Below, piece after piece: positions 8,899 to 21,857 of a DNA stretch of 64,000 bases. Made by a program: the position numbers and the translations under genes. Source of the DNA: Sanguibacter gelidistatuariae. Lineage in GTDB: Bacteria; Actinomycetota; Actinomycetes; Actinomycetales; Cellulomonadaceae. How positions within the stretch are numbered: the first letter of the stretch is position 1; each line of letters starts with the position of its first letter. The notes under the pieces were generated by a model. That model did no database searches. It was not told the origin of the DNA and saw only the letters and a list, made by a program, of their open reading frames with translations. The stretch lies in NCBI RefSeq assembly GCF_900096585.1, contig NZ_FMYH01000011.1:1-64000 (forward strand). Reading direction: 5' to 3'.

Positions 8899-10100
8899 GC
8901 GCGCGCCGCCGGGTGGGCATCCCGCGGGGACCGAATGTCGCCGGTGCGCTGCGCCGGGGAATGTGGCGTCAGCTGTTCACCGCGGTGGGCGGGTACCGGG
9001 TCCGGGGGAGCGCCCCGTACGAGGCCATGGTGATCGTCGCCAACCACTCCTCCCACGCGGACACCCCGGCCCTCATCGCCGCGTTCCCGTCACCGTACAA
9101 ACCCGTTGTCGTCGCCGCCGACGACTACTGGTACTCCGACGTCTGGCACCGGGCGCTGCTGCGGATCGCGATCGGCGCGGTCCCGGTCAGCCGGTCCGGT
9201 GGTGCCTACGACGGCCTGGTCGACGGCGCACAACAAGTTCTCGGCACCGGGTCGAGCCTGCTCATCTTCCCCGAAGGTACCCGCAGCCTGGACGGTGAGC
9301 TCGGTGACTTCCACACCGGGGCGCTGCGGATCGCCAAGGAGTTCGACGTGCCGCTGCTCCCCGTCGCGCTCGTCGGCACGCAGGCTCTACTGCCCAAGAA
9401 TGGGAAGTTCACAGCGGGCCCGATCGAGGTCCGGCTCGGCGAGCCGATCCAACCGGAAGACCTCACGGACGGTGACATGAGCCCCGTGATCGACCAGATC
9501 ACCGACCTGCTCGCCCGCGGGGAGGCCAGCGCCGCCGACGACGCCGCGTGGATCGCCCTGCACCGCCTCATGGACTCCAAGGCCGGGATGGCCGCCGCAG
9601 CCGCATGGGGATTTGCCGAAGCGATCAGCTGGCCAGTGACCGCGGAGATGTTCCTTGCCGTGTTCGGCGCCGCACACCCACGTAAGGTGCTCCCCGCAGC
9701 GGGATGGCTCGCCGTCGGGTCGGTCGCCGGGGTCATCTTCACCGCTGTCTGCGCCCGCCACGACCGCACTCCGCCCGCGCCTCTGACGACGGCGGCGATG
9801 CGCACCACGGTGGCCGACCACATGACGGTCGGTGCCGCCGGGATCTGGCGGCAGGCGCTCAACGGCATCCCTGTCAAGCTCTACGCCGCAGAGGCGGGAC
9901 GCCGGCATATCCCGATTGCCCCGCTCGCCGCGCACGCCATCGGTGCCCGGGGTGCCCGGGCGCTGGCCCTGGGGGCGGTCGTTGCCGTGGTCTCGCACAA
10001 GGCGCAGCCGTTGCTCAGGCGCGCCTACCGCTCCTACCTCGCCACCGCCGGTGTCGGGTACACGGCAGGGCTGTCGCTCGTCATTCGCCGATGGAGGTGA
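8895..10100 (+). CDS. PlsC-like 1-acylglycerol-3-phosphate acyltransferase with C-terminal extension
   Basis: 401 residues. The N-terminal half is a PlsC acyltransferase domain: motif I NHSSHAD (H-x4-D, about residues 55-61), motif II VPVSRSG, motif [10 protein letters not shown] (about 127-133). Such enzymes acylate lysophosphatidate to phosphatidate. The C-terminal ~170 residues are hydrophobic Ala/Gly-rich helices not needed in the short PlsC enzymes, with no family I recognise. The ATG overlaps the CdsA stop (ATGA), so the three genes are translationally coupled. It would supply phosphatidic acid to the CdsA-like partner. Confidence 0.85.
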   Translation: MSARRRVGIPRGPNVAGALRRGMWRQLFTAVGGYRVRGSAPYEAMVIVANHSSHADTPALIAAFPSPYKPVVVAADDYWYSDVWHRALLRIAIGAVPVSRSGGAYDGLVDGAQQVLGTGSSLLIFPEGTRSLDGELGDFHTGALRIAKEFDVPLLPVALVGTQALLPKNGKFTAGPIEVRLGEPIQPEDLTDGDMSPVIDQITDLLARGEASAADDAAWIALHRLMDSKAGMAAAAAWGFAEAISWPVTAEMFLAVFGAAHPRKVLPAAGWLAVGSVAGVIFTAVCARHDRTPPAPLTTAAMRTTVADHMTVGAAGIWRQALNGIPVKLYAAEAGRRHIPIAPLAAHAIGARGARALALGAVVAVVSHKAQPLLRRAYRSYLATAGVGYTAGLSLVIRRWR

Positions 10101-10169
10101 CAGGCAGGCCCGGAAAGGTCGGTTGGTAGGACTGTGAACTGCAGGTTTGTGGTGGGTGACCGCACTGTC

Positions 10170-10286
10170 AATGCGCCCCAGGTCATGGTCATGCTCCGCA
10201 ACACGGCCATCAGCATCCTGCGCCTGGCCGGCTGGACCAACATCACACCCACCCTGACCTGCTCACACAACGTTTCCGTGCCCTGA
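10170..10286 (+). mobile_element. Second ISAs1-like transposase tail remnant
   Basis: The frame reads APQVMVMLRNTAISILRLAG then WTNITPTLTCSHN and stops at 10284-10286. This matches the conserved PQVMATLRN-AI-LRLAGWTNI tail of ISAs1-family transposases and resembles the remnant at 4699-4839. It lacks the catalytic part and its last ~15 codons diverge, so it is a fossil. Confidence 0.65.
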
Positions 10287-10312
10287 TCCCCAGGGGCGGG
10301 CAGAATGGCGTG

Positions 10313-11323
10313 ATGCTCAGCACCCGACGTGTCCGTCACGACCTCGTGTCAGCTTCGCTCGCCGCCTGCGACGACGACGAGCTGGAGGCATTCCTCCATG
10401 CTGGGCCTACCAGCGCTGTGGGCGTGGGCGGTGGCTCCTCAGTTCTTGACGTCGACGGCATCGCGGTGTTCGCCAAGCAGATTCCGATCACCGATCGGGA
10501 ACTGGCGCACCCGCACAGCACAGCGAACATGTTCGGCCTGCCGGTCTCCTGCCAGTACGGCATGCACCGCCTTGCTGGCCCGGGCTTCGGCGCGTGGCGA
10601 GAGTTGGCCGCGAACATCACCGTCAGCGATGGAGTCATCGGCGGTGAGTCCGAGTCCTTCGCCCTGCTGCATCACTGGCGGGTGCTACCGGGCCGCGCAC
10701 CCGTCGCGGCCGAACACCGGGACATCGAGGCGGTCGTAGAGCAGTTCGGAGGCGACCCGGCGGTGCGGACCCGCTTCGAGGAACTGGCCGGCGCACGTTC
10801 CAGCCTTGTGCTCTTTCTTGAGCACATACCCGACCCACTGGTCGACAGGTTGGACGACCCGATGGGCAGCGCCGAGACGTTCGAGCAGCAGCTCTTCGAA
10901 GCCGTGGCGTTCCTGCGTCGCCGAGAGGTGCTGCACATGGACGGACACTTCGGCAACATGCGGGCCGACGGTGACCAGATCTACCTCGTCGACTTCGGGC
11001 TGGCCACATCGCCTCGGTTCGACCTGTCTGACGCCGAGCGGGACTTCGTCGCGCACCACGTCAACCACGATGCCGACTATGCGGCGATGCGACTGGTCAA
11101 CTGGCTGGTCACCACGGCGTGTGAGGTGCCGCTGCTAGCCAGCGATGGTCTTGCTGCACGCAATGCCTACGTGCGCCGGTGCGCGCGGGGTGACATCCCG
11201 CAGGACGTGCCAGCGGCAGTGGCGGGCGTCCTTGCCCGGCGCGCTCCCGCTGCAGCCCGGATGAACGACTTCTGCTGGCGCCTGTTCGACGGCGACCTAC
11301 ACGCAACGTATCCCGGGCTGTAG
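10313..11323 (+). CDS. Protein-kinase-like phosphotransferase, function unknown
   Basis: 336 residues. The C-terminal half has a kinase-type catalytic core: HMDGHFGNM resembles the HxDxxxxN catalytic loop and LVDFGLA the DFG metal-binding motif (near residues 206 and 226). A K in VFAKQIPI could be the ATP lysine, with a Gly-rich GVGGGSSV just before it. The substrate is not evident: it may be a small-molecule kinase or an atypical Ser/Thr kinase. ATG 10313 is preferred to the adjoining GTG 10310. It stands alone between a transposase remnant and the AbiE locus, an accessory position. Confidence 0.65.
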   Translation: MLSTRRVRHDLVSASLAACDDDELEAFLHAGPTSAVGVGGGSSVLDVDGIAVFAKQIPITDRELAHPHSTANMFGLPVSCQYGMHRLAGPGFGAWRELAANITVSDGVIGGESESFALLHHWRVLPGRAPVAAEHRDIEAVVEQFGGDPAVRTRFEELAGARSSLVLFLEHIPDPLVDRLDDPMGSAETFEQQLFEAVAFLRRREVLHMDGHFGNMRADGDQIYLVDFGLATSPRFDLSDAERDFVAHHVNHDADYAAMRLVNWLVTTACEVPLLASDGLAARNAYVRRCARGDIPQDVPAAVAGVLARRAPAAARMNDFCWRLFDGDLHATYPGL

Positions 11324-11528
11324 CCGGGCTGCGGCCACGATAGGGCGACAGGAGCAGCGAGTTGATCTCGAAGGTGCGGCGAGGTGGGGCCCAGGGCTGA
11401 CGCTGGATCGGCGGCGCCGACGGAACGATCTCGATTGGCAGTCAGGGTGGCACCAGCCTCGCCGCAGTCAACCAGGAACCTGCCGGGGGAGGGGGACGTC
11501 ACCGAGCGGCCTGGTCTTCCCTAGCGCA

Positions 11529-11549
11529 TACACGTATGCTGAATGTGTA
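11529..11549. promoter_or_regulatory. Inverted repeat before abiEi (candidate AbiEi operator)
   Basis: TACAC (11529-11533) and GTGTA (11545-11549) form an inverted repeat 23 bases before the abiEi start. AbiEi antitoxins autorepress by binding inverted repeats in their promoter, so this is the natural candidate site. The ~200 bases before it (11324-11528) show no gene. Confidence 0.45.
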
Positions 11550-11571
11550 GTCGTTTAGAAGGGGGGAAGTG

Positions 11572-12147
11572 ATGGTGACTCGTCTCGCACCGGTGTTTAC
11601 CCTTGATGATGCCCGAGCGGCTGGTCTGCGCAAGGATCAGGTCTACGGGATGCTCGCAGACGGTGAGATTGAACGCGCAGGACGTGGTGTGTACCTGCGC
11701 CCCGACGCGATCGACCCGGCGTTCGTCTCGCTCGCTGCTGCGACGGCGGTGCGTGGTGAGGCGACGATGTGTTTGACGAGCGCGCTGGTGCACCATGACC
11801 TGAGCGACGCGATCGTGTTCGGCGCCGATATCGCGCTCCCGCGTGGCACGCGTCACCCGGCGGGGTTCGCGCACGTGGCCTGGCACAGCTTCGCACCTGC
11901 GACGTTCCTGGTCGGGCGAGAGTCCCTCGAGCTCGCCGGCGGTGTGGTGGTCGCGGTGTACTCGGCTGAGCGCACCATCGTGGACTGCTTTCGTCTCATG
12001 CACCGCGAGGGCAGCGATGTCGCCTATGAGGCGTTGCGTCATTGGATACGTCGCCGGGGGAGCTCGCCGTCGACCCTGCTGAAGGTGGCTGCGTCCTTTC
12101 CCAAGGCCCAGCCGCTTCTGCGTCAGGCGCTGGAGGTTCTGCTATGA
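11572..12147 (+). CDS. abiEi: AbiEi-type antitoxin/transcriptional regulator (type IV toxin-antitoxin)
   Basis: 191 residues. The N-terminal winged-helix portion (FTLDDARAAGLRKDQVYGML, residues ~9-28, then DGEIERAGRGVYLRP) and the C-terminal AbiEi domain are characteristic of AbiE antitoxins, which counter AbiEii nucleotidyltransferases and repress their own promoter. A GGGGGG run ends about five bases before ATG 11572, which is chosen over GTG 11569. The ORF is intact. It overlaps abiEii by four bases (ATGA), the classical bicistronic arrangement. With the toxin frame broken downstream it may act only as a repressor. Confidence 0.85.
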   Translation: MVTRLAPVFTLDDARAAGLRKDQVYGMLADGEIERAGRGVYLRPDAIDPAFVSLAAATAVRGEATMCLTSALVHHDLSDAIVFGADIALPRGTRHPAGFAHVAWHSFAPATFLVGRESLELAGGVVVAVYSAERTIVDCFRLMHREGSDVAYEALRHWIRRRGSSPSTLLKVAASFPKAQPLLRQALEVLL

Positions 12148-13059
12148 CGCCGCCAGTGTCGACGCGGGACACTCCTGCCGGGCGGGCTTACAACGATCTG
12201 CGTAGTCTCGCCCGCCGGGAGGGGCGCGACCAGGGTGAGTACATCACCTTGTATGTGCTCGAAGGATTCCTGATCCGCCTCGCCACCTCCGAGCACGCTG
12301 AGGATTTTGTGCTCAAAGGTGGTGTGCTCATGGCAGCGTTTGCCGCGAGGCGGCCGACTCGTGACATCGACCTCGCGGCGACCGGCATCGCCAACGACGT
12401 TGGTGAGGTCGAGCAGTTTGTCCGCAGGATTGTCGACCGCGATGTGGGCGATGGGCTGGTGCTCGATTCTGCCTCTGTGGCCGGTGAGCCCATCCGCGAC
12501 ACGGCGGACTACGCCGGTGTCCGCGTCAAGGTCACCGCCCGGCTTGGGACAGGCCTGGTGGCGTTGCACGTTGATGTGAACTTCGGCGACCCGATCTGGC
12601 CGGCGCCCACCGAAGCGATCCTGCCGTTGCTGCTGGGAGCGACGCTCGCCCTTCGCGGGTACCCCGACCACATGGTGCTTGCCGAGAAGATCGTCACCGC
12701 CATTGATCGCGGGGAACAGAACACCCGCTGGCGCGACTTCGTCGACATCGCCGCGATTGCCGCCACCCGTCGAATTCGATACGCGGATCTGCGCCCCGCG
12801 ATTGACGCGGTCGCCAGTACCGCGAGGTTGAGATTGAGCAGCTCGGCCCGTTTCTGGCCGCGATGCCGGACCTTGCCCAGCGCAATGGGTCGCCTGGCGG
12901 CGAAAGCAACGCCTGGAGGCGACGACGCTGGAACGCTTCGGCGATCTTCTGAGCGCATGCCTCACGTTCGCCGGGCCGGTCCTCGATGGCAGTGCCGAAG
13001 GACTCACCTGGGACGTAACGAGCCAGGCGTGGAGCGACGATCGCGGTCGCATCGCTTGA
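12144..13059 (+). pseudogene. abiEii: abiEii toxin (nucleotidyltransferase), reading frame broken twice
   Basis: AbiEii toxins are GTP-binding/DNA-polymerase-beta-like nucleotidyltransferases. The first ~220 residues are good: LKGGVLMAAFAARRPTRDID carries the GG and D-x-D metal motif, and later HMVLAEKIVTAIDRGEQNTR with RWRDFVDI is family-typical. After VASTA (about base 12815) homology moves to the -1 frame (REVEIEQLGPFLAAMPDLAQ) and near base 12882 to the next -1 frame (WVAWRRKQRLEATTLERFGD), ending at TGA 13057. Two single-base losses are the simplest cause; sequencing error is the alternative. As given, translation would run on to 13097 with an unrelated tail. Confidence 0.8.
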
Positions 13060-13407
13060 CGCCGCCGTCATGCTGCCGTGAGCTCAGGGAGCGCTGACGA
13101 GGCAGGCGCGCCGTCGTGGACGGCGCCGAATTCATACCAGAAGGTATGCCAGCGGTTGGGACATCGATCGTGGTCTTCGTTGACGAGTGGGCGGCGCCGG
13201 TGGCATGCGCAGATCAACGCTGGCGCTCGGGGTCATAGCGCACCGGCACCATGGCCCTCAGCCCGACCAGCGCTCGGCGACGTCCGCCCTCGCAGTGGTA
13301 GCAGAAGTGGTAATAGGGGTGTGATCTACAGTGGAACTGCGGGGCTTGCGGTCATGCACCCTGGGACGCGCAGGTCGACCTTGACCTGCTGGTGAGGGAG
13401 AAGACCT
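13060..13407. other. Intergenic stretch with a short inverted repeat
   Basis: No coding frame is convincing. CATACC (13133-13138) and GGTATG (13143-13148) form a 6-bp inverted repeat with a 4-base spacer, a possible operator. A promoter for the antitoxin-like gene at 13408 should lie in the final 100 bases; no strong consensus is visible. Confidence 0.4.
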
Positions 13408-13782
13408 ATGTCGATGGACGCGGCAATCGAAGCCCACGCGCGCACGACGCGCCTGGATGATCACGAGGTCGCACGCAGACTGGTCAACCACCTGGGCGCT
13501 ACGGCTGTCGCGGTCCTGGCGGGTTCGAAGGACGCCAAGGCGCCGTACCGGTGGATGAAGGCCACCACCCCGACGGCGTCGGCCTCTGAACGGTTGCGCG
13601 CGGCGCATCGGGTGTGGCAGATGCTGGCGGACGGCGAGAACGAACGCACCGCCCGAGCGTGGTTCGTCGGCAGCAACCCAGTCCTCGGCGAACAGTCCCC
13701 GCTGCTCGTCTTGCGAGAAGGACGATGCGACGAGGTGCTCAAGGCAGCGACCGCGTTCCTCGACGGAACCTGGAGCGCCTGA
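13408..13782 (+). CDS. Orphan Xre/MbcA/ParS-type antitoxin (DUF2384-like)
   Basis: 124 residues. The C-terminal half, RAAHRVWQMLADGENERTAR to ALSTS-like ends around ATAFLDG, is the toxin-binding domain of Xre/MbcA/ParS antitoxins, including the AWF-GSNPVLG-SPL signature. The N-terminal half would be the DNA-binding part. These antitoxins normally neutralise a RES-domain NAD-degrading toxin encoded next door. I see no RES gene on either side: upstream is the AbiE remnant and downstream 745 bases lack a gene. GAGGGAG precedes ATG 13408. Confidence 0.7.
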   Translation: MSMDAAIEAHARTTRLDDHEVARRLVNHLGATAVAVLAGSKDAKAPYRWMKATTPTASASERLRAAHRVWQMLADGENERTARAWFVGSNPVLGEQSPLLVLREGRCDEVLKAATAFLDGTWSA

Positions 13783-14527
13783 CCCTTGCACGATTGCCCA
13801 CCACACGCGTGATTGCTCAGATCACGGTGGACGGGTGGAAGCATTCCTCCCAGGGGTAGCGTTGAGCGGCAAGAAGCCCGAGATCGGATAGGTGGCGAGA
13901 GTCGTGGAGCGGCGCGTGGTGAACAAGGAGGCCGTGAAGCTGTCCGCCATCCGGTCGACCAAGACGTCGGCGCAACTCGAAGGTCGTATCGTGCCTGTTG
14001 GCTTCGTGCGCTCGGAGCGGGTTGAGCGATTCTTGGCCGGGCGTCGCCAGCGGGGCTGATGACGCCGGTGCCAGGCCGTGGCTCGGCGGCTACTTGGACG
14101 CTGTGCTCTCATATCCGCGAAGTTGCCGACCGCCCTGCCCGACGGTGCCGGCGGAGAGCGTCTGGAACGTGCCGGTGGTGTTGTCGGCGTGCATGAGGAG
14201 CAGGTCGGTGGCCCCGCGAACGGAATGCGGCGATCGAGGCGCGGGCCTGGGGGAGGGTGTCGAAGGGCGCGACGGCGAGGGAGGTGGTGGCGCGGGTGAG
14301 GTGGACGGCGGCGGTGTTCATGAGGTCGCCGACGGTGGGGTGGCTGTTCATCGCGTCGAACCGCGTCCCAGGTAGTGCCCCGGGCCCAAGCCCGGCGCAG
14401 TGTTGAGCGCTGGGCGATCTGCAGCCCGCGGGCGGTGGCAGCGGTGGCGATCATGTGGCAGAGGAGCGCTCGGCTGATTCCAAGGTGGCGCGCGGCTTCC
14501 GGGACAACACCGTGGGGAAGGCCTCGA
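13783..14527. other. Gene-poor stretch with decayed frames
   Basis: On the plus strand, a frame from about 13917 reads VNKEAVKLSAIRSTKTSAQL and EGRIVPVGFVRSERVERFLA to a stop near 14058; no family recognised. On the minus strand, MNSHPTVGDLMNTAAVHLTR (from 14351) followed by a frame change to ATDLLLMHADNTTGTFQTL near 14210 looks like one broken protein of unknown function. The immediate downstream neighbour of the orphan antitoxin is therefore debris, not a RES toxin. Confidence 0.35.
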
Positions 14528-15541
14528 TCAGGTGCTCTCCCGCTTGATGACCTCCGGCGTCAGCAGCACCGTCCGGGGCGGCCCGCCCGCGACCATCTCG
14601 GCGGCGAGCGAGACGGCGATCTCCCCCTGCTGCCTGAAGTGCTGGTGGACCGTGGTGAGCTGGGGGGTCGACCGGGCCGCGACCGGGTGGTCGTCGAATC
14701 CGATCACGAGGACATCCTCGGGCACACGCACCTTGTGCTCACGCAGCGCCTGCAGCACACCCACGGCGATGCGGTCGTTGCCGCAGGCCACGGCGTCGAA
14801 ACTAACACCGGATGTGGCGAGTTCGACGCCTGCGCTGTACCCGGCGGGCGTGTCCCAGTCGACGAAGGAGACGTGGGGAAGGAGGCGGTCGGCGAGCACC
14901 CGGCGGAGCCCTTCGACGCGGTCCGGGGTCGCGGGGTTGTCGGCGGGGCCCATGATCGCGGCGATGCGGGTAGCACCGCGCGCCAGCAGGTGCTCGGCTG
15001 CCAGGCTCGACCCAAGGACGTCGTCGGAGTACACCGAGGAGAAGATGCCTTCGTAGCGGCGCCCGTCGAGCTGGCCGCAGAGCACGACGGGGATGTGAGC
15101 GGCCTGGAGCTCATCGAGCATCCCGTCGTCGACGTAGGGGGAGATGTGGATGACGGCGTCGATCGTTCCCCGCTTGAACATCCGCAGTCCCTTAGCGCGC
15201 TCTTGGCTCGTCGCCATCGTAAACAGGACGGGCGCCACGGAGGTGGCGGCGAGCCCGTCGGTGATGCCCTTGAGCACGGAGGCGTAGGTGGGGTCGGTGA
15301 GGAGCTCGTCGATCGGTTCGGTGAGGACGACGGCGTAGGCCTCGGCGGTCCCGGTCGCGAGCTGGCGAGCTGAGGCTGAGGCGGTGAAGCCGGTCTCGGC
15401 GATGGCGCGGCGCACGGCCTGTTCTCGCTCGGCGGTGACGGTGGTGGCTCCATTGAGGACGCGGGAGACCGTCATGTGCGAGACGCCCGCGTGAGCGGCC
15501 ACATCCCGGATCGTCACCTTCTTGGGGCGGGCGACCGCCAT
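14528..15541 (-). CDS. ebgR: LacI-family repressor of the ebg locus
   Basis: 337 residues: N-terminal LacI helix-turn-helix (VTIRDVAAHAGVSHMTVSRV, residues ~9-28, with hinge AASARQLA-type) and a periplasmic-binding-protein-like sugar domain ending in IGFDDHPVAA and TTVHQHF. Such proteins repress sugar genes until an inducer binds. It is divergent from ebgA with two 12-bp palindromes between them, so it very likely controls ebgA-ebgC-permease-tRNA-binding gene and itself. The inducer is probably a galactoside by context. It corresponds in position to E. coli ebgR. Confidence 0.85.
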   Translation of the reverse strand: MAVARPKKVTIRDVAAHAGVSHMTVSRVLNGATTVTAEREQAVRRAIAETGFTASASARQLATGTAEAYAVVLTEPIDELLTDPTYASVLKGITDGLAATSVAPVLFTMATSQERAKGLRMFKRGTIDAVIHISPYVDDGMLDELQAAHIPVVLCGQLDGRRYEGIFSSVYSDDVLGSSLAAEHLLARGATRIAAIMGPADNPATPDRVEGLRRVLADRLLPHVSFVDWDTPAGYSAGVELATSGVSFDAVACGNDRIAVGVLQALREHKVRVPEDVLVIGFDDHPVAARSTPQLTTVHQHFRQQGEIAVSLAAEMVAGGPPRTVLLTPEVIKREST

Positions 15542-15645
15542 GGCGTCACTCCTTGGTCGTCACCCGGTCGGGTGCGGGGCATCTGTGCGGACGGTGTGAG
15601 TCTAATCGGTTGGTGGCTTCGCCTGCGCCCTTGCACGGCAGCGAA

Positions 15646-18857
<3,212 letters not shown>

Positions 18858-18859
18858 TC

Positions 18860-19324
18860 ATGCCCCTCTTCGCATCCAAGGAAGAGTTCGTCGCAGCCCA
18901 CGCCGGGACGACCAAGTGGGACCGGATGACAGCGGCTATCGAGAATGCGGCGTCGATCCAGGATGGTGTGGCGCACTCGATCGGTGACTCGCTCACCTAC
19001 TGGCGCACCTCGGCAGCCTCCCTGGCCGCGGAGACCTTCGTGGGCCACCGTCGGTACCAGACGGCGTTCTACGTGCTCGACGGCGCAGCGCAGGTCGAAC
19101 TTGCACCGGCGGCCTCGCTCGTGCCCGCCGGTGCCTACGGCGACCTGTCCGACCGGGAGACCTTCACCCGCCCGGGCTCAAGGGGCGACCCGTCCTTGAC
19201 TCTCTCACAAGGCCAGATCCTCGCGGTGCCGATCGACGGCGCGTGGCGGATCGCCGCCCAGCCAGCTGCACAGCTTCTCTTGGTCCGCCTCACCGTTGAG
19301 GGTGCGACCTTCCACAACAAGTAG
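18860..19324 (+). CDS. ebgC: Beta-galactosidase beta subunit (YhcH/YjgK/YiaL, EbgC-type)
   Basis: 154 residues, matching EbgC (~150). The YhcH/YjgK family is a small cupin-like fold; the conserved features visible are FVGHRRYQTAFYVLDG near residue 56 and AHSIGDSLTYW near 36. In E. coli EbgC binds EbgA and is required for full beta-galactosidase activity. The ATG follows the ebgA stop by two bases, so expression is coupled. Related proteins act on sialic-acid or sugar intermediates, but the ebgA neighbour decides the call. Confidence 0.85.
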   Translation: MPLFASKEEFVAAHAGTTKWDRMTAAIENAASIQDGVAHSIGDSLTYWRTSAASLAAETFVGHRRYQTAFYVLDGAAQVELAPAASLVPAGAYGDLSDRETFTRPGSRGDPSLTLSQGQILAVPIDGAWRIAAQPAAQLLLVRLTVEGATFHNK

Positions 19325-21231
<1,907 letters not shown>

Positions 21232-21266
21232 CCCCAGCAGGGGCGGCCAGAAGAAGTTCGCGGTGA

Positions 21267-21305
21267 GAAACAGCAGGCTGGCACGGGGTGCTGGCCTGCT
21301 GTTTC
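21267..21305 (+). terminator. Strong hairpin after the ebg operon
   Basis: GAAACAGCAGGC (21267-21278) pairs perfectly with GCCTGCTGTTTC (21294-21305) around a 15-base loop, 36 bases after the stop of the tRNA-binding gene. There is no long T run, common in high-GC actinobacteria. Confidence 0.75.
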
Positions 21306-21857
21306 TGTCGTCCAGCGGACAGAGCGCAGATCCGGTGACCAAAGCCCCACAGCTCTGGCGCACCTGCATTAGCAGACGCTGGAGTGCGGGCATGTAGCGG
21401 CTGGCGTACGCCTCGAACAGCGTTCCGCCCGAGTTCGTCGACGGTTTTTCGCGCCATCGGTAGCTTCCGTCGGTACCGCGGCGGTGAGCTCGGCCGAAGA
21501 ACCGATGAAGGCACGCCACCGCTTCGTGGGCCCCGGTGATTGCTGGCCAGTCGGTGGGCGTGCATCGCGCTGTCTGCGTCGAGCTGGGCGGCTCGGACGT
21601 GCAGGCATCCTCGTGTCCTGAGCCGGGGTACTAGCCAAGGCTCAATGGCCCCGACGACCAAGTGATCCCTGCCACGGTGGTGCTCCGCGCCCCGCGCCAG
21701 AGACCGATGGCTGGTAGGTTGACTGACAGCAGGCACGCCGATCACGGTCTGCCATAAGACTCGTCAACGTGTATCTACCGGCTGTCGGCCTCCTGCCGAC
21801 GGGACGACGGCGGCACCAGAGCTATCGCAGCCCCGGCTGCGGTCGTCCGCAGAGGCT
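21306..21857. other. Gene-free stretch with a shared 18-bp motif and a hairpin
   Basis: Minus-strand frames here resemble decayed coding (for example FEAYASRYMPALQRLLMQVR near 21410) but no family is recognised. CGGTGACCAAAGCCCCAC (21333-21350) recurs at 63804-63821. A hairpin GTCGGC-CTCCT-GCCGAC (21784-21800) stands 58 bases before the MFS gene. Confidence 0.4.

Noticed and set aside
13783-14527. A RES toxin gene partnering the orphan antitoxin
   Set aside because: No frame shows the RES fold residues or a sensible length; only decayed fragments are present.
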